Source: Heliocidaris tuberculata (lineage: Eukaryota; Echinodermata; Echinoidea; Camarodonta; Echinometridae). From it: a stretch of 64,000 nucleotides of DNA. Below, piece by piece: positions 29,040 to 41,797 of the stretch; within the stretch, counting starts at the first letter, position 1; the number at the start of each line of letters is the position of its first letter. A model generated the notes under the pieces. The model was not told the origin of the DNA, ran no database searches, and worked only from the letters and a program-made list of their open reading frames with translations. Made by a program: the position numbers and the translations under genes. Location: contig CM046842.1 in NCBI GenBank assembly GCA_025618425.1, positions 29,853,081 to 29,917,080 on the forward strand, in the 5' to 3' direction.

Positions 29040-32000
29040 CAGGCCCGAGAGGGTCAAGCAAGGTGTGGGCAACCTAAAAATAGGCAGCTTGCCCCGGCCC
29101 CTGCCGTTTAAGGTTGCCCCAGGGACGATTATATATTTAAAGGTAATACCTTATATTACAGAAATGCACGTTTTCTTATGATGGCCTGCCACAAGGCCCT
29201 GACGGCTGGGGCCGGGCAACCACTTGCCCCACAGGGTCCAGCAAGGTGTGGGCAACCTAAAAATAGGCAGCTTGCCCCGGCCCCTGCCGTTTAAGATTGC
29301 CCCAGGGACGATTATATATTTAAAGGTAATACCTTATATTACAGAAATGCATGTTTTTTTATGATGGCCAGCCACAAGGCCCTGACGGCTGGGGCCGGGA
29401 AACCACTTGCCCCACAGGGTCCAGCAAGGTGTGGGCAACCTAAAAATAGACAGCTTGCCCCGGCCCCTGCCGTTTAAGATTGCCCCAGGGACGATTATAT
29501 ATTTAAAGGAAATACCTTAAATTACAAAAATGCACTTTTTCTTATGATGTCCCGCCACAAGACCCTGACGGCTGGGGCCGGGCAACCACTTGCCCCACAG
29601 GGTCAAGCAAAGTGTGGGCAACCTAAAAATAGGCAGCTTGCCCCGGCCCTTGCCGTTTAAGATTGCCCCAGGGACGATTATATATTTAAAGTTAATACCT
29701 ACCTTATAATACAGAAATGCACTTTTTCTTATGATGTCCCGCCACAAGGCCCTGACGGCTGGGGCCGGGCAACCACTTGCCCCACAGGGTCAAGCAAGGT
29801 GTGGGCAACCTAAAAATAGGCAGCTTGCCCCGGCCCCTGCCGTTTAAGATTGCCCCAGGGACGATTATATATTTAAAGTTAATACCTACCTTATAATACA
29901 GAAATGCACTTTTTCTTATGATGTCCCGCCACAAGGCCCTGACGGCTGGGGCCGGGCAACCACTTGCCCCACAGGGTCCACCAAGGTGTGGGCAACCTAA
30001 AAATAGGCAGCTTGCCCCGGCCCCTGCCGTTTAAGATTGCCCCAGGGACGATTATATATTTAAAGGTAATACCTTATATTACAGAAATGCATGTTTTCTT
30101 ATGATGGCCAGCCATAAGGCCCTGACGGCTGGGGCCCGGAAACCACTTGCCCCAGAAGGTTCAACAAGGTGTGGGCAACCTAAAAATAGGCAGCTTTCCC
30201 CGGCCCCTGCCGTTTAAGGTTGCCCCAGGGACGAATATATATTCAAAGATAATACTATATATTACACAAATGCACTCTTCTTTATGATGTCCCGCCACAA
30301 GGCCCTGACGGCTGGGGCCGGGCAACCACTTGCCCCACAGGGTCAAGCAAGGTGTGGGCAACCTAAAAATAGGCAGCTTGCCCCGGCCCCTGCCGTTTAA
30401 GATTGCCCCAAGGACGATTATATATTTAAAGTTAATACCTACCTTATAATACAGAAATGCACTTTTTCTTATGATGTCCCGCCACAAGGCCCTGACGGCT
30501 GGGGCCGGGCAACCACTTGCCCCACAGGGTCAAGCAAGGTGTGGGCAACCTAAAAATAGGCAGTTTGCCCCGGCCCCTGCCGTTTAAGATTGCCCCATGG
30601 ACGATTATATATTTAAAGATAATACCTTAAATTACAAAAATGCACTTTTTCTTATGATGTCCCACCACAAGGCACTGACGGCTGGGGCCGGGCAACCACT
30701 TGCCCCACAGGGTCCACCAAGGTGTGGGCAACCTAAAAATAGGCAGCTTGCCCCGGCCCCTGCCGTTTAAGGTTGCCCCAGGGACGATTATCTATTCAAA
30801 GATAATACCTTATATTACAGAAATGCACTCTTCCTTATGATGTCCTGCCACAAGGCCCTGACGGCTGGGGCCGGGCAACCAATTGCCCCACAGGGTCCAC
30901 CCGGGTGTGGGCAACCTAAAAATAGGCAGCTTGCCCCGGCCCCTGCCGTTTAAGGTTGCCCCAGGGACGATTATATATTCAAAGATAATACCTTATATTA
31001 CAGAAATGCACTCTTCCTGATGATGTCCTGCCACAAGGCCCTGACGGCTGGGGCCGGGCAACCAATTGCCCCACAGGGTCCACCCGGGTGTGGGCAACCT
31101 AAAAATAGGCAGCTTGCCCCGGCCCCTGCCGTTTAAGATTGCCCCAGGGACGATTATATATTTAAAGTTAATACCTACCTTATAATACAGAAATGCACTT
31201 TTTCTTATGATGTCCCGCCACAAGGCCCTGACGGCTGGGGCCGGGCAACCACTTGCCCCATAGGGTCAAGCAAGGTGTGGGCAACCTAAAAATAGGCAGC
31301 TTGCCCCGGCCCCTGCCGTTTAAGGTTGCCCCAGGGACGATTATATATTCAAAGATAATACCTTATATTACAGAAATGCACTCTTCCTTATGATGTCCTG
31401 CCACAAGGCCCTGACGGCTGGGGCCGGGCAACCACTTGACCTACAGGGTCAAGCAAGGTGTGGGCAACCTAAAAATAGGCAGTTTGCCCCGGCCCCTGCC
31501 GTTTAAGATTGCCCTATGGACGATTTTATATTTAAAGATAATACCTTAAATTACAAAAATGCACTTTTTCTTATGATGTCCCGCCACAAGGCCCTGACGG
31601 CTGGGGCCGGGCAACCAATTGCCCCACAGGGTCCACCCGGGTGTGGGCAACCTAAAAATAGGCAGCTTGCCCCGGCCCCTGCCGTTTAAGATTGCCCCAG
31701 GGACGATTATATATTTAAAGTTAATACCTACCTTATAATACAGAAATGCACTTTTTCTTATGATGTCCCGCCACAAGGCCCTGACGGCTGGGGCCGGGCA
31801 ACCACTTGCCCCACAGGGTCAAGCAAGGTGTGGGCAACCTAAAAATAGGCAGCTTGCCCCGGCCCCTGCCGTTTAAGGTTGCCCCAGGGACGATTATATA
31901 TTCAAAGATAATACCTTATATTACAGAAATGCACTTTTTCTTATGATGTCCCGCCACAAGGCCCTGACGGCTGGGGCCGGGCAACCACTTGCCCCACAGG

Positions 32001-34068
32001 GTCAAGCAAGGTGTGGGCAACCTAAAAATAGGCAGCTTGCCCCGGCCCCTGCCGTTTAAGATTGCCCCAGGGACGATTATATATTTAAAGTTAATACCTA
32101 CCTTATAATACAGAAATGCACTTTTTCTTATGATGTCCCGCCACAAGGCCCTGACGGCTGGGGCCGGGCAACCACTTGCCCCACAGGGTCCACCAAGGTG
32201 TGGGCAACCTAAAAATAGGCAGCTTACCCCGGCCCCTGCCGTTTAAGATTGCCCCAGGGACGATTATATATTTAAAGGTAATACCTTATATTACAGAAAT
32301 GCATGTTTTCTTATGATGGCCAGCCATAAGGCCCTGACGGCTGGGGCCCGGAAACCACTTGCCCCAGAAGGTTCAACAAGGTGTGGGCAACCTAAAAATA
32401 GGCAGCTTTCCCCGGCCCCTGCCGTTTAAGGTTGCCCCAGGGACGAATATATATTCAAAGATAATACTATATATTACACAAATGCACTCTTCTTTATGAT
32501 GTCCCGCCACAAGGCCCTGACGGCTGGGGCCGGGCAACCAATTGCCCCACAGGGTCCACCCGGGTGTGGGCAACCTAAAAATAGGCAGCTTGCCCCGGCC
32601 CCTGCCGTTTAAGATTGCCCCAGGGACGATTATATATTTAAAGTTAATACCTACCTTATAATACAGAAATGCACTTTTTCTTATGATGTCCCGCCACAAG
32701 GCCCTGACGGCTGGGGCCGGGCAACCACTTGCCCCACAGGGTCAAGCAAGGTGTGGGCAATCTAAAAATAGGCAGCTTGCCCCGGCCCCTGCCGTTTAAG
32801 GTTGCCCCAGGGACGATTATATATTTAAAGGTAATACCTTATATTACAGAAATGCACGTTTTCTTATGATGGCCTGCCACAAGGCCCTGACGGCTGGGGC
32901 CGGGCAACCACTTCCCCAACAGGGTCCACCAAGGTGTGGGCAACCTAAAAATAGGCAGCTTGCCCCGGCCCCTGCCGTTTAAGATTGCCCCAGGGACGAT
33001 TATATATTCAAAGATAATACCTTATATTACAGAAATGCACTCTTCCTTATGATGTCCCGCCACAAGGCTCTGACGGCTGCGGCCGGGCAACCACTTGCCC
33101 CACAGGGTCAAGCAAGGTATGGGCAACCTAAAAATAGGCAGCTTGCCCCGGCCCCTGCCGTTTAAGGTTGCCCCAGGGACGATTATATATTTAAAGTTAA
33201 TACCTACCTTATAATACAGAAATGCACTTTTTCATATGATGTCCCGCCACAAGGCCCTGACGGCTGGGGCCGGGCAACCACTTGCTCCACAGGGTCAAGC
33301 AAGGTGTGGGCAACCTAAAAATAGGCAGCTTGCCCCGGCCCCTGCCGTTTAAGGTTGCCCCAGGGACGAATATATATTCAAAGATAATACCTTGTATTAC
33401 AGAAATGCACTCTTCTTTATGATGTCCCGCCACAAGGCCCTGACGGCTGGGGCCGGGCAACCAATTTGCCCCACAGGGTCCACCCGGGTGTGGGCAAACT
33501 AAAGATAGGCAGCTTGCCCCGGCCCCTGCTGTTTAAGATTGCCCCAGGGACGATTATATATTTAAAGGTAATACCTTATATTACAGAAATGCACTTTTTC
33601 TTATGAAGTCCTGCCACAAGGCCCTGACGTCTGGGGCCGGGCAACCACTTGCCCCACAGGGTCCAGCAAGGTGTGGGCATCCTAAAAATAGGCAGCTTGC
33701 CCCGGCCCCTGCCGTTTAAGATTGCCCCAGGGACGTTTATATATTTCAAGGAAATACCTTATATTACAGAAATGCACTTTTTCTTATGAAGTCCTGCCAC
33801 AAGGCCCTGACGGCTGGGGCCGGGCAACCACTTGCCCCACAGGGTCCAACAAGGTGTGGGCAACCTAAAAATAGGCAGCTTGCCCCGGCCCTTGCCGTTT
33901 AAGGTTGCCCCAGGGACGGTTATATATTTAAAGATAATACCTTATATTATAGAAATGCACTTTTTCTTATGATGCCCTGCCACAAGGCCCTGACGGCTGG
34001 GGCCGGGCAACTACTTGCCCCACAGGGTCCACCCGGGTGTGGACAACCTAAAAAAAGGAAGCTTGCGC
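29040..34068 (+). repeat. Left satellite array, about 27 units of 183-187 bp
   Basis: Each unit begins near aggtgtgggcaacctaaaaa; the first three starts, 29061, 29244 and 29427, give a 183-bp period. Two sub-types alternate: a 183-bp form (aaaggtaataccttatatta) and a 187-bp form (gttaatacctaccttataat). Within a unit, cttgccccggcccctgccgt and its near complement acggctggggccgggcaa form a stem around an AT-rich loop, so each monomer is a potential hairpin. Minus-strand 76-codon frames recur once per unit and are not coding. Confidence 0.93.
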
Positions 34069-36697
34069 AAGAAATTGCGTTAGTTAGGGTTATGTATGCA
34101 AAGAGGTTATCGCTCGGTCGTTTTGCTCCTTCGTCTGTATAAAAACTTAGATCAATTTTGGCACGCCTGTCTGGGGAAGCAATTATTTGCTAGCCATGGC
34201 GCCATAATTTCTCGATGCGCCACGGTTGTTCTTTTCAGAAGCTATATATTTCTTCTTTTATTTTGGGGGTAAATATAAGGTGGCAAACATTCTTCTCATT
34301 TGATTAGAATGTAAGTATATATGGTAGCTCATTAATCAAGGTAACCAATAAAGAAAATCACAATTTCCTAAATTTTTTTCTCTTTTATTCACAGATAGCT
34401 TCCTGGTTCGGTATTGCCTAGGATGTAAGTGCTGCCTCCGGAATTCGTACCATTACTCAGTAGTACTTTCGTCTAACAGGCGATCACTCTTTCACTATGC
34501 CGCAGCACCATAAGTAACCCAAAATCTGTTGCTACTTTATCAATTGATTATGACTGTTTCTTCTTCTGTTTTTTGTTAATGTCCATCAAAGAACTGCCTA
34601 AAGATGTCATATATGAGAAAATTTGAATCAGTGTCCATGGAGGAAAAAAGCCAATTTAAATATACCTGTGAAATAACAGTTAGGATGAATAATTATGCAC
34701 ATAATGTTATACAATTTTCTTTACCCAATTGTACAATGGGACATGGTATGAGGCTTAATACCGTGCACATCTTATGGCTTCACTGGTTTTTACCCACCTG
34801 AACGATGTAATTTTGATAATCATCTCCGCAGTTGTTAGCCTTTCATTAGCCTAATCTTCTTGAAATGAAATAAGAAACGATAAGCTTCATTATTTGGTTC
34901 ATCTTTAATTATGTATTATTTCCATCATGTCATTATTGCGCCTTTTTTGGGGGGTTGTGATTATTTACCGTGTAACCGATGTGGAAATATGGTATTTTGG
35001 CCTCAATGAAAATATATCAATACATCACGTAAAGTCAATAAACTCAAAAGGTATCGATTCCCGTGCAATTTGAAATAAAAATCTAATTATACATTTAAAA
35101 ACCTGGTTCCCCGCCTTAAGTCACTGTTTTTATTGATTCGAATCGATTGCAATTGAAAGTTAATCGCAGCTCCCTTCTTTAAAGCAACTGTTCTGATTAA
35201 TTCAAGTTACGATAAATCTGAAACAATCGCTAGCCTCCAAAGGACGGGGTCATCTTCTGATGATGAAAGTGGTATTAGATTGTGTGGTACATATGAGTAA
35301 CGTACTAGATAAATAATTTGCTTACATAAAGGACCTTACAGAAACATACAAAATCGTGTTAAATCACTCGATTTTATTGTAAATTGTAAGATGTATTAAA
35401 AGATACAAGATGAAATAGTCGATTTAGGGGGTCTCATAGTTTTATTTATTTATTTTTCTTTTCTTTCCTTTTCTTTTCTTTTTTGGAATACAGGCTCCAC
35501 TGATCATTCCCTTTTCATATGAAACATACATAACATCAACAGTACAACATATATAACAGAATGTAAATGACGTTGGTATACACATGTTTTATATACAAAC
35601 GTGACAAAGAAAATAAACAACGACTGACTGACAATTTATATACTATAAATTATGTATGATTAAAAAAAGAATTAAAATTTTAAAAGACAACAGAAAAAAA
35701 AGAGAGAATGCACCAGGCCGGAAAAGGGATAATTAATAAATTGAAACAAACAACCCCAGGCCTTTCCTTATCCACCCTGAATGATATTCACACTGCTGGT
35801 CCATTTACCAGCATGCGTATCTAATTTGCTCATATCTATTACTAGTAACATCAGACAAACAAGAGGTAAAAGAAATCATACATTACAGATAGTGGTCCCC
35901 CGTAGCAAACGAGTTGTGAATGTCTTTACAGGGTCGCTTTTTCTTTCTTCACCGTCCAGGAATTCCAACAGTTTTTTTGGGGGGGGGGGGGATTGATCCA
36001 TGTATATTATTTCTTATTTTGGAATTTCATATAAATTACGGAAATTACTTTTTTCAAAAGATTGGGGGGAAAAATATCAATGACATATTCAAGCATCTAC
36101 TTCCTTTTCATAGTTGACATACAAAAAAAAAAAAAAAAAAAAAAAAAGGTCTCCGTACACTGTGGAAAGTATCTGTAAAACTGCAGGTTTTAGGGCCCTT
36201 GAAACTAAAAGTTATTGGCGTTATTTCAATTTTACAGTCTTTTTCCTGAAATAATAACCCAGCAAGTTTGTTGGTTTACCGGAAATCAGCATATATCGCC
36301 CGACATTTAAAACAAAAACATTTTCTTATATTTTAACAAGTTACCCTGATAAATTACAAATCGTTCCATGGTTCCGTTTTAATTTACATAGATTTTCGTG
36401 TTAGAAATTACAGTTTCTACTACTTAAGAAAGATATGACTGTATGCTAACAGTTTCCTGGTTTTTACTACCCAAGTCTGTGAGAAAAAACACAATCGCCC
36501 GTGTTCTGAATTACGGTTTAACTTAAACCGCGGTCTATTTACTACTGAAAAACGATCATTCCCGTTAACAGTGTATTCTTCATCCCACATTATTATCATT
36601 ATAATGATGATAATATTAATAATAATATTAATAATAATAATAATAATAACAGTAATAATAATTTCAGTTATTATTTTTATTACTTTTATTAATATTA

Positions 36698-36738
<41 letters not shown>

Positions 36739-37834
36739 GTTATTACTCTCATTATTATTATTTCATTTGGCAAATCAATATATATAATTGATCAATAAAA
36801 TTGAAAATGAAAACAAAACTGTGTAGCAAAAGTAATACATCATTTTTCTTTCAGTTCCTTCTTTTCTTATTTCAAGGAAAATAAATTACTTTTTAGTATG
36901 TATCATTGATTTCTTGCACTGCGGGAGTTTTTAGAGATCGTGATAATGAAGATACTGTATTCTTTTCCATCAAGGATGTAAATCAACACGTTTTACGTAT
37001 AGTGAAAAGGGGGTAAATGATAATGAACAGAAAGAGTAAAGGAAATAGATAGAGAGGAAAAAAGCAAATACCATAAAGAAAAGAAGAAACTAACGAAATG
37101 AGGAATATTTGGCTAAAGCACTTCGTCCTTTGAATTTGTTTAAGGGTTGGTTGAATTTTACGGTATGAATATGGAGCTGTAACAGAGCGCGTTGATAGCT
37201 CTGAGCTGTAAGAATGTACGCCATCTACGATGAGAATGAAACATTGTTACATGCGCTAAATATGGACAACTGATATCTGTGACATAGAGTTCAGTGATAT
37301 GGACGCACGCCTGCAATTAGGTCCAGTCATATGGGGTAATTCCCAGTGGAAGCGTACTAAAGATGATGTAATTGTTGATAAAAATCATAGAAAATGAATG
37401 ATACATATTCCAATCCTTTTGCCGTAATTACGTGCATAAAGAGGGATAACTGCTGGTTCAGATCTGTCCATGAGAGAGGAGTTGGTCCAAGTGCTGGGAT
37501 TAATACAGGCCACCCCCACCTCAAATATTGGGGGAGATATATACCCCCCCCCCGGATCGACACCCATGGCTCTTATGGCTGACATATGTATTATCATAAT
37601 CTCTTGTCTGTGACAAACAGTTTTATCTATGGCAAATTTCATAACATCATTTGTTTTTTTGTTTTTGTTTTTTGTTTTGTTCTTTAATGTTGTAATAAAG
37701 GAGTTGCACTCATAAACTATTCATGTTAAATGTATTCATAGAAAATCAACATACAATACGATTAACACTGATTGCTAATTACAATTATCTCCGTGAATAC
37801 CTTTTTTGTTGTACAAATTTTTTCATTCTTTCCT
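34069..37834. other. Unique core of the foldback element
   Basis: About 3.77 kb between the arrays. The longest open stretches are short and low-complexity. It contains poly-A (about 36,122-36,146), a TTA/ATT microsatellite (about 36,590-36,760), G and C runs near 35,975 and 37,545, and a partial 'gtttaacttaaaccg' TIR-like segment at about 36,515. No transposase, RNA gene or conserved domain was found. Confidence 0.7.
36590..36760. repeat. (TTA)n/(ATT)n microsatellite
   Basis: First ataata-type, then ttatta-type blocks, so the tract is partly self-complementary and could itself fold back. The Ile-rich frames on both strands are artefacts. Confidence 0.9.
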
Positions 37835-40450
37835 GCTGCCTATTTTTAGGTTGCCCACACCTTGTTGGACCCTGTGGGGCAAGTGGTTGCCCGGCCCCAA
37901 CCGTCAGGGCCTTGTGGCGGGACATCATAAGAAAACGTGCATTTCTGTAATATAAGGTATTACCTTTAAATATATAATCGTCCCTGGAGCAACCTTAAAC
38001 GGCAGGGGCAGGGGCAAGCTGCCTATTTTTAGGTTGCCCACACCCGGGTGGACCCTGTGGGGCAAGTGATTGCCCGGCCCCAGCCGTCAGGGCCTTGTGG
38101 TGGGACATCATAAGGAAGAGTGCATTTCTGTAATATAAGGTATTATCTTTAAATATATGATCGTCCCTGGGGCAATCTTAAACGGCAGGGGCCGGGGCAA
38201 GCTGCCTATTTTTAGGTTCCCCACACCTGGTTTGACCCTGTGGGGCAAGTGGTTGCCCGGCCCCAGCCGTCAGGGCCTTGTGGCGGGACATCATAAGAAA
38301 AAGTGCATTTCTGTATTATAAGGTAGGTATTAACTTTAAATATATAATCGTCCCTGGGAAAATCTTAAACGGCAGGGGCCGGGGCAAGCTGCCTATTTTT
38401 AAGTTGCCCACACCTTGCTGGACCCTGTGGGGCAAGTGGTTGCCCGGCCCCAGCCGTCAGGGCCTTGTGGCGGGACATCATAAGGAAGAGTGCATTTCTG
38501 TAATATAAGGTATTATCTTTAAATATATAATCGTCCATGGGGCAATCTTAAACGGCAGGGGCCGGGGCAAACTGCCTATTTTTAGGTTGCCCACACCTTG
38601 CTTGAGCCTGTGGGGCAAGTGGTTGCCCGGCCCCAGCCGTCAGGGCCTTGTGGCGGGACATCATAAGAAAACGTGCATTTCTGTAATATAAGGTATTACC
38701 TTTAAATATATAATTGTCCCTGGGGCAACCTTAAACGGCAGGGGCCGGGGCAAGCTGCCTATTTTCAGGTTGCCCACACCTTGCTTGACCTTGTGGGGCA
38801 AGTGGTTGCCCGGCCCCAGCCGTCAGGGCCTTGTGGCGGGACATCATAAGGAAGAGTGCATTTCTGTAATATAAGGTATTATTTTTAAATATATAATCGT
38901 CCCTGGGGCAACCTTAAACGGCAGGGGCCGGGGCAAGCTGCCTATTTTTAGGTTGCCCACACCTTGCTTGACCCTGTGGGGCAAGTGGTTGCCCGGCCCC
39001 AGCCGTCAGGGCCTTGTGGCGGGACATCATAAGGAAGAGTGCATTTCTGTAATATAAGGTATTATCTTTAAATATATAATCGTCCCTGGGGCAATCTTAA
39101 ACGGCAGGGGCCGGGGCAAGCTCCCTATTTTTAGGTTGCCCACACCTTGCTTGACCCTGTGGGGCAAGTGGTTGCCCGGCCCCAGCCGTCAGGGCCTTGT
39201 GGCGGGACATCATAAGAAAACGTGCATTTCTGTAATATAAGGTATTACCTTTAAATATATAATCGTCCCTGGGGCAACCTTAAACGGCAGGGGCCGGGGC
39301 AAGCTGCCTATTTTTAGGTTGCCCACACCTTGCTGGACCCTGTGGGGCAAGTGGTTGCCCGGCCCTATCCGTCAGGGCCTTGTGGCGGGACATCATAAAG
39401 AAGAGTGCATTTCTGTAATATAAGGTATTATCTTTGAATATATATTCGTCCCTGGGGCAACCTTAAACGGCAGGGGCCGGGGCAAGCTGCCTATTTTTAG
39501 GTTGCCCACACCTTGCTGGATCCTGTGGGGCAAGTGGTTGCCCGGCCCCAGCCGTCAGGGCCTTGTGGCGGGACATCATAAGAAAAAGTGCATTTTTGTA
39601 ATTTAAGGTATTTTCTTTAAATATATAATCGTCCCTGGGGCAACCTTAAACGGCAGGGGCCGGGGCAAGCTGCCTATTTTTAGGTTGCCCACACCTTGCT
39701 GGACCCTGTGGGGCAAGTGGTTGCCCGGCCCCAGCCGTCAGGGCCTTGTGGTAGGACATCATATGAAAAAGTGCATTTCTGTATTATAAGGTAGGTATTA
39801 ACTTTAAATATATAATCGTCCCTGGGGCAATCTTAAACGGCAGGGGCCGGGGCAAGCTGCCTATTTTTAGGTTGCCCACACCTTGCTTGACCCTGTGGGG
39901 CAAGTGGTTGCCCGGCCCCAGCCGTCAGGGCCTTGTGGCGGGACATCATAAGAAAAAGTGCATTTTTGTAATTTAAGGTATTTCCTTTAAATATATAATC
40001 GTCCCTGGGGCAATCTTAAACGGCAGGGGCCGGGGCAAGCTGCCTATTTTTAGGTTGCCCACACCTTGCTGGACCCTGTGGGGCAAGTGGTTTCCCGGCC
40101 CCAGCCGTCAGGGCCTTGTGGCTGGCCATCATAAAAAAACATGCATTTCTGTAATATAAGGTATTACCTTTAAATATATAATCGTCCCTGGGGCAATCTT
40201 AAACGGCAGGGGCCGGGGCAAGCTGCCTATTTTTAGGTTGCCCACACCTTTCTGGACCCTGTGGGGCAAGTGGTTGCCCGGCCCCAGCCGTTAGGGCCTT
40301 GTGGCAGGCCATCATAAGAAAACGTGCATTTCTGCAATATAAGGTATTACCTTTAAATATATAATCGTCCCTGGGGCAACCTTAAACGGCAGGGGCCGGG
40401 GCAAGCTGCCTATTTTTAGGTTGCCCACACCTTGCTTGACCCTCTCGGGC
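37835..40450 (-). repeat. Right satellite array, about 14 units, inverted relative to the left array
   Basis: The same monomer in reverse orientation (gctgcctatttttaggttgc ... cccggccccagccgtcaggg ... gtgcatttctgtaatataag). Both sub-types are present. It is about half the length of the left array, so the inverted repeats are unequal. Confidence 0.93.
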
Positions 40451-40479
40451 CTGTAAAGACCTTGAAAAACCTTTATTTT

Positions 40480-40610
40480 AGAATATACCGAATATGCCGA
40501 ATATCGAATATGCTTCTAACTTCACAAGTTGAATATGCCGAATATCGAATATGCTTCTAACTTCACAAGTTGAATATCGAATATCGAATATGTGACCAAC
40601 TTCACGCCGG
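40480..40610. repeat. Right terminal cap of foldback element
   Basis: gaatataccgaatatgccga followed by tandem 'cgaatatgcttctaacttca' subrepeats, ending tgtgaccaacttcacgccgg: the mirror of 28,884-29,012. Confidence 0.8.
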
Positions 40611-40619
40611 TCTTATTTT

Positions 40620-41205
40620 GGCTTAGATTACGTCCGGTACCTGTTACAATACAAGTTACGTTATGGTAATATAATTTTCCAATTACATATTGTTGTTGGC
40701 TTATCTCCAGAATGTTGTAAAAGTTTTCCAAGTTACTAATTACCGGTATTCTAATCACTTGGGAAGAAAAATTGATTTTGTGTCACTGACATGTGTTTGA
40801 CTTTGACTTGAGTGAGTGAGTGCGTAACTCCAGGGATGGAGCGAGCTCCTTCGCCGCCGTTATTCGCGGCGGAGCTCCTAGGTAGATTAGGCCCTATTGA
40901 GTAACTAGGCTAGGCGCCCTGGACATGCTGGAGTGACAATGTCAATGGCATGACTGATCTGAGCCTGAGGCCGAGTTTTGCCATCGAGAATGAGATTGAG
41001 TCAGGCGTGTAGCCGTGGGGGGGGGGGGGGGGGGGGGGGGCGGTCTGGGTGGTCACCCCCAAAATAACGCCAACTCAAAAAAAAAAGCGAGAGCGAAAAA
41101 GCGGGGGGGGGGGGGGGTAAGTGAGAGAAAAAGCCTAAAAAGGTGCTAAGTTACAAGCCATTTGGCATTATCTTTCTCTCAAAATAAAAACACACTCACA
41201 CTATC
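40620..41205. other. Intergenic stretch with long G runs
   Basis: Unique DNA with two poly-G runs (about 41,017-41,040 and 41,103-41,117). No gene or recognisable element is seen. Confidence 0.5.
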
Positions 41206-41489
41206 ACAGGCATCACTAGAATGCCAGGGGCTGTGTCACTTTCGGCCTGTCACAACCTCTTCTAAGTTGAAGAGGTACTAAAAACACCAATATAATCGGC
41301 AAAATTTTGAGAAAATACTTCCTTCTACAATTTAGAATGATAGAATATCTAATTTCATGCCAGATCCTTCGATAGTATCTTTGACTTTAGACTTTATCAT
41401 CTTGATCAAGTGAAATTTTCAGGCTGTTTTTGGTCGGTGATCTTGCTCCCCCCTGCACACATATGGGCAAGATATCACACACTTGCCTA

Positions 41490-41797
41490 CATGGGCGCAA
41501 ATCCAGGGGGGACAGGGGGACATGTCCCCCCCACCTTTTTGAAGATAGGCGAATGTCCCCCCCCCCACCTTTTTGAAGATAGGCGAATGCCCCCCCCCCC
41601 CACCTTTTTGAATAATTTGAATAAACTTTTTTTTTTTTTTTTTTTGCTTGTCAGAGAATTTTGGAGGTGAATGTCCCCCCCCCACCTTTTTGAATACCCT
41701 TTTTTTTTTTTTTTTTTTTTGGGGGGGGGGGGGGGCTTGTCAGAGAATTTTGGAGGCGAATGTCCCCCCCGAATTTCAAAATGGATTTGCGCCACTG
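41490..41797. mobile_element. hAT-type MITE with perfect 8-bp target duplication
   Basis: CTTGCCTA flanks both sides (41482-41489 and 41798-41805). Ends CATGGGCGCAAATCCA and TGGATTTGCGCCACTG are inverted repeats. The interior is a tandem repeat of about 38 bp, 'gaatgtcccccc...cacctttttgaa', with long T, C and G runs. It lands just beside a family D repeat. Confidence 0.88.

Larger units (their letters stand above)
28884..40610. mobile_element. 11.7-kb foldback (FB/TU-like) element with satellite-built inverted repeats
   Basis: Left terminus CCGGCGTGAAGTTGGTCACA, right terminus its exact complement. The next 130 bases on each side are matching AT-rich subrepeats (cgatattcggcatattcaac). Inside these caps lie opposed arrays of a 183-187 bp unit, 29.04-34.07 kb on the left and 37.84-40.45 kb on the right. 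Both stop at the same point of the unit (next to ctaaaaataggcagc), and they enclose 3.8 kb of unrelated DNA. TCTTAT occurs just outside each end (tcttatataa | and | tcttattttg), a possible imperfect target duplication. Foldback elements with modular repeat termini (Drosophila FB, sea urchin TU) are the closest known type. No transposase is visible. Confidence 0.7.

Noticed and set aside
29517..33460. Recurring minus-strand 76-108 codon frames beginning MWRDIIRK
   Set aside because: They recur once per 183-187 bp satellite unit, the period is not always a multiple of three, and they vary as the repeat does. They are open by chance.
36420..36798. Ile-rich frames on both strands
   Set aside because: They are translations of the TTA/ATT microsatellite.
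34069..37834. Transposase gene in the foldback core
   Set aside because: I found no frame above about 120 codons other than microsatellite artefacts, and no recognisable catalytic motif.
29040..40450. CRISPR-like array
   Set aside because: The repeats are contiguous 183-187 bp satellite units without unique spacers, in a eukaryotic genome.
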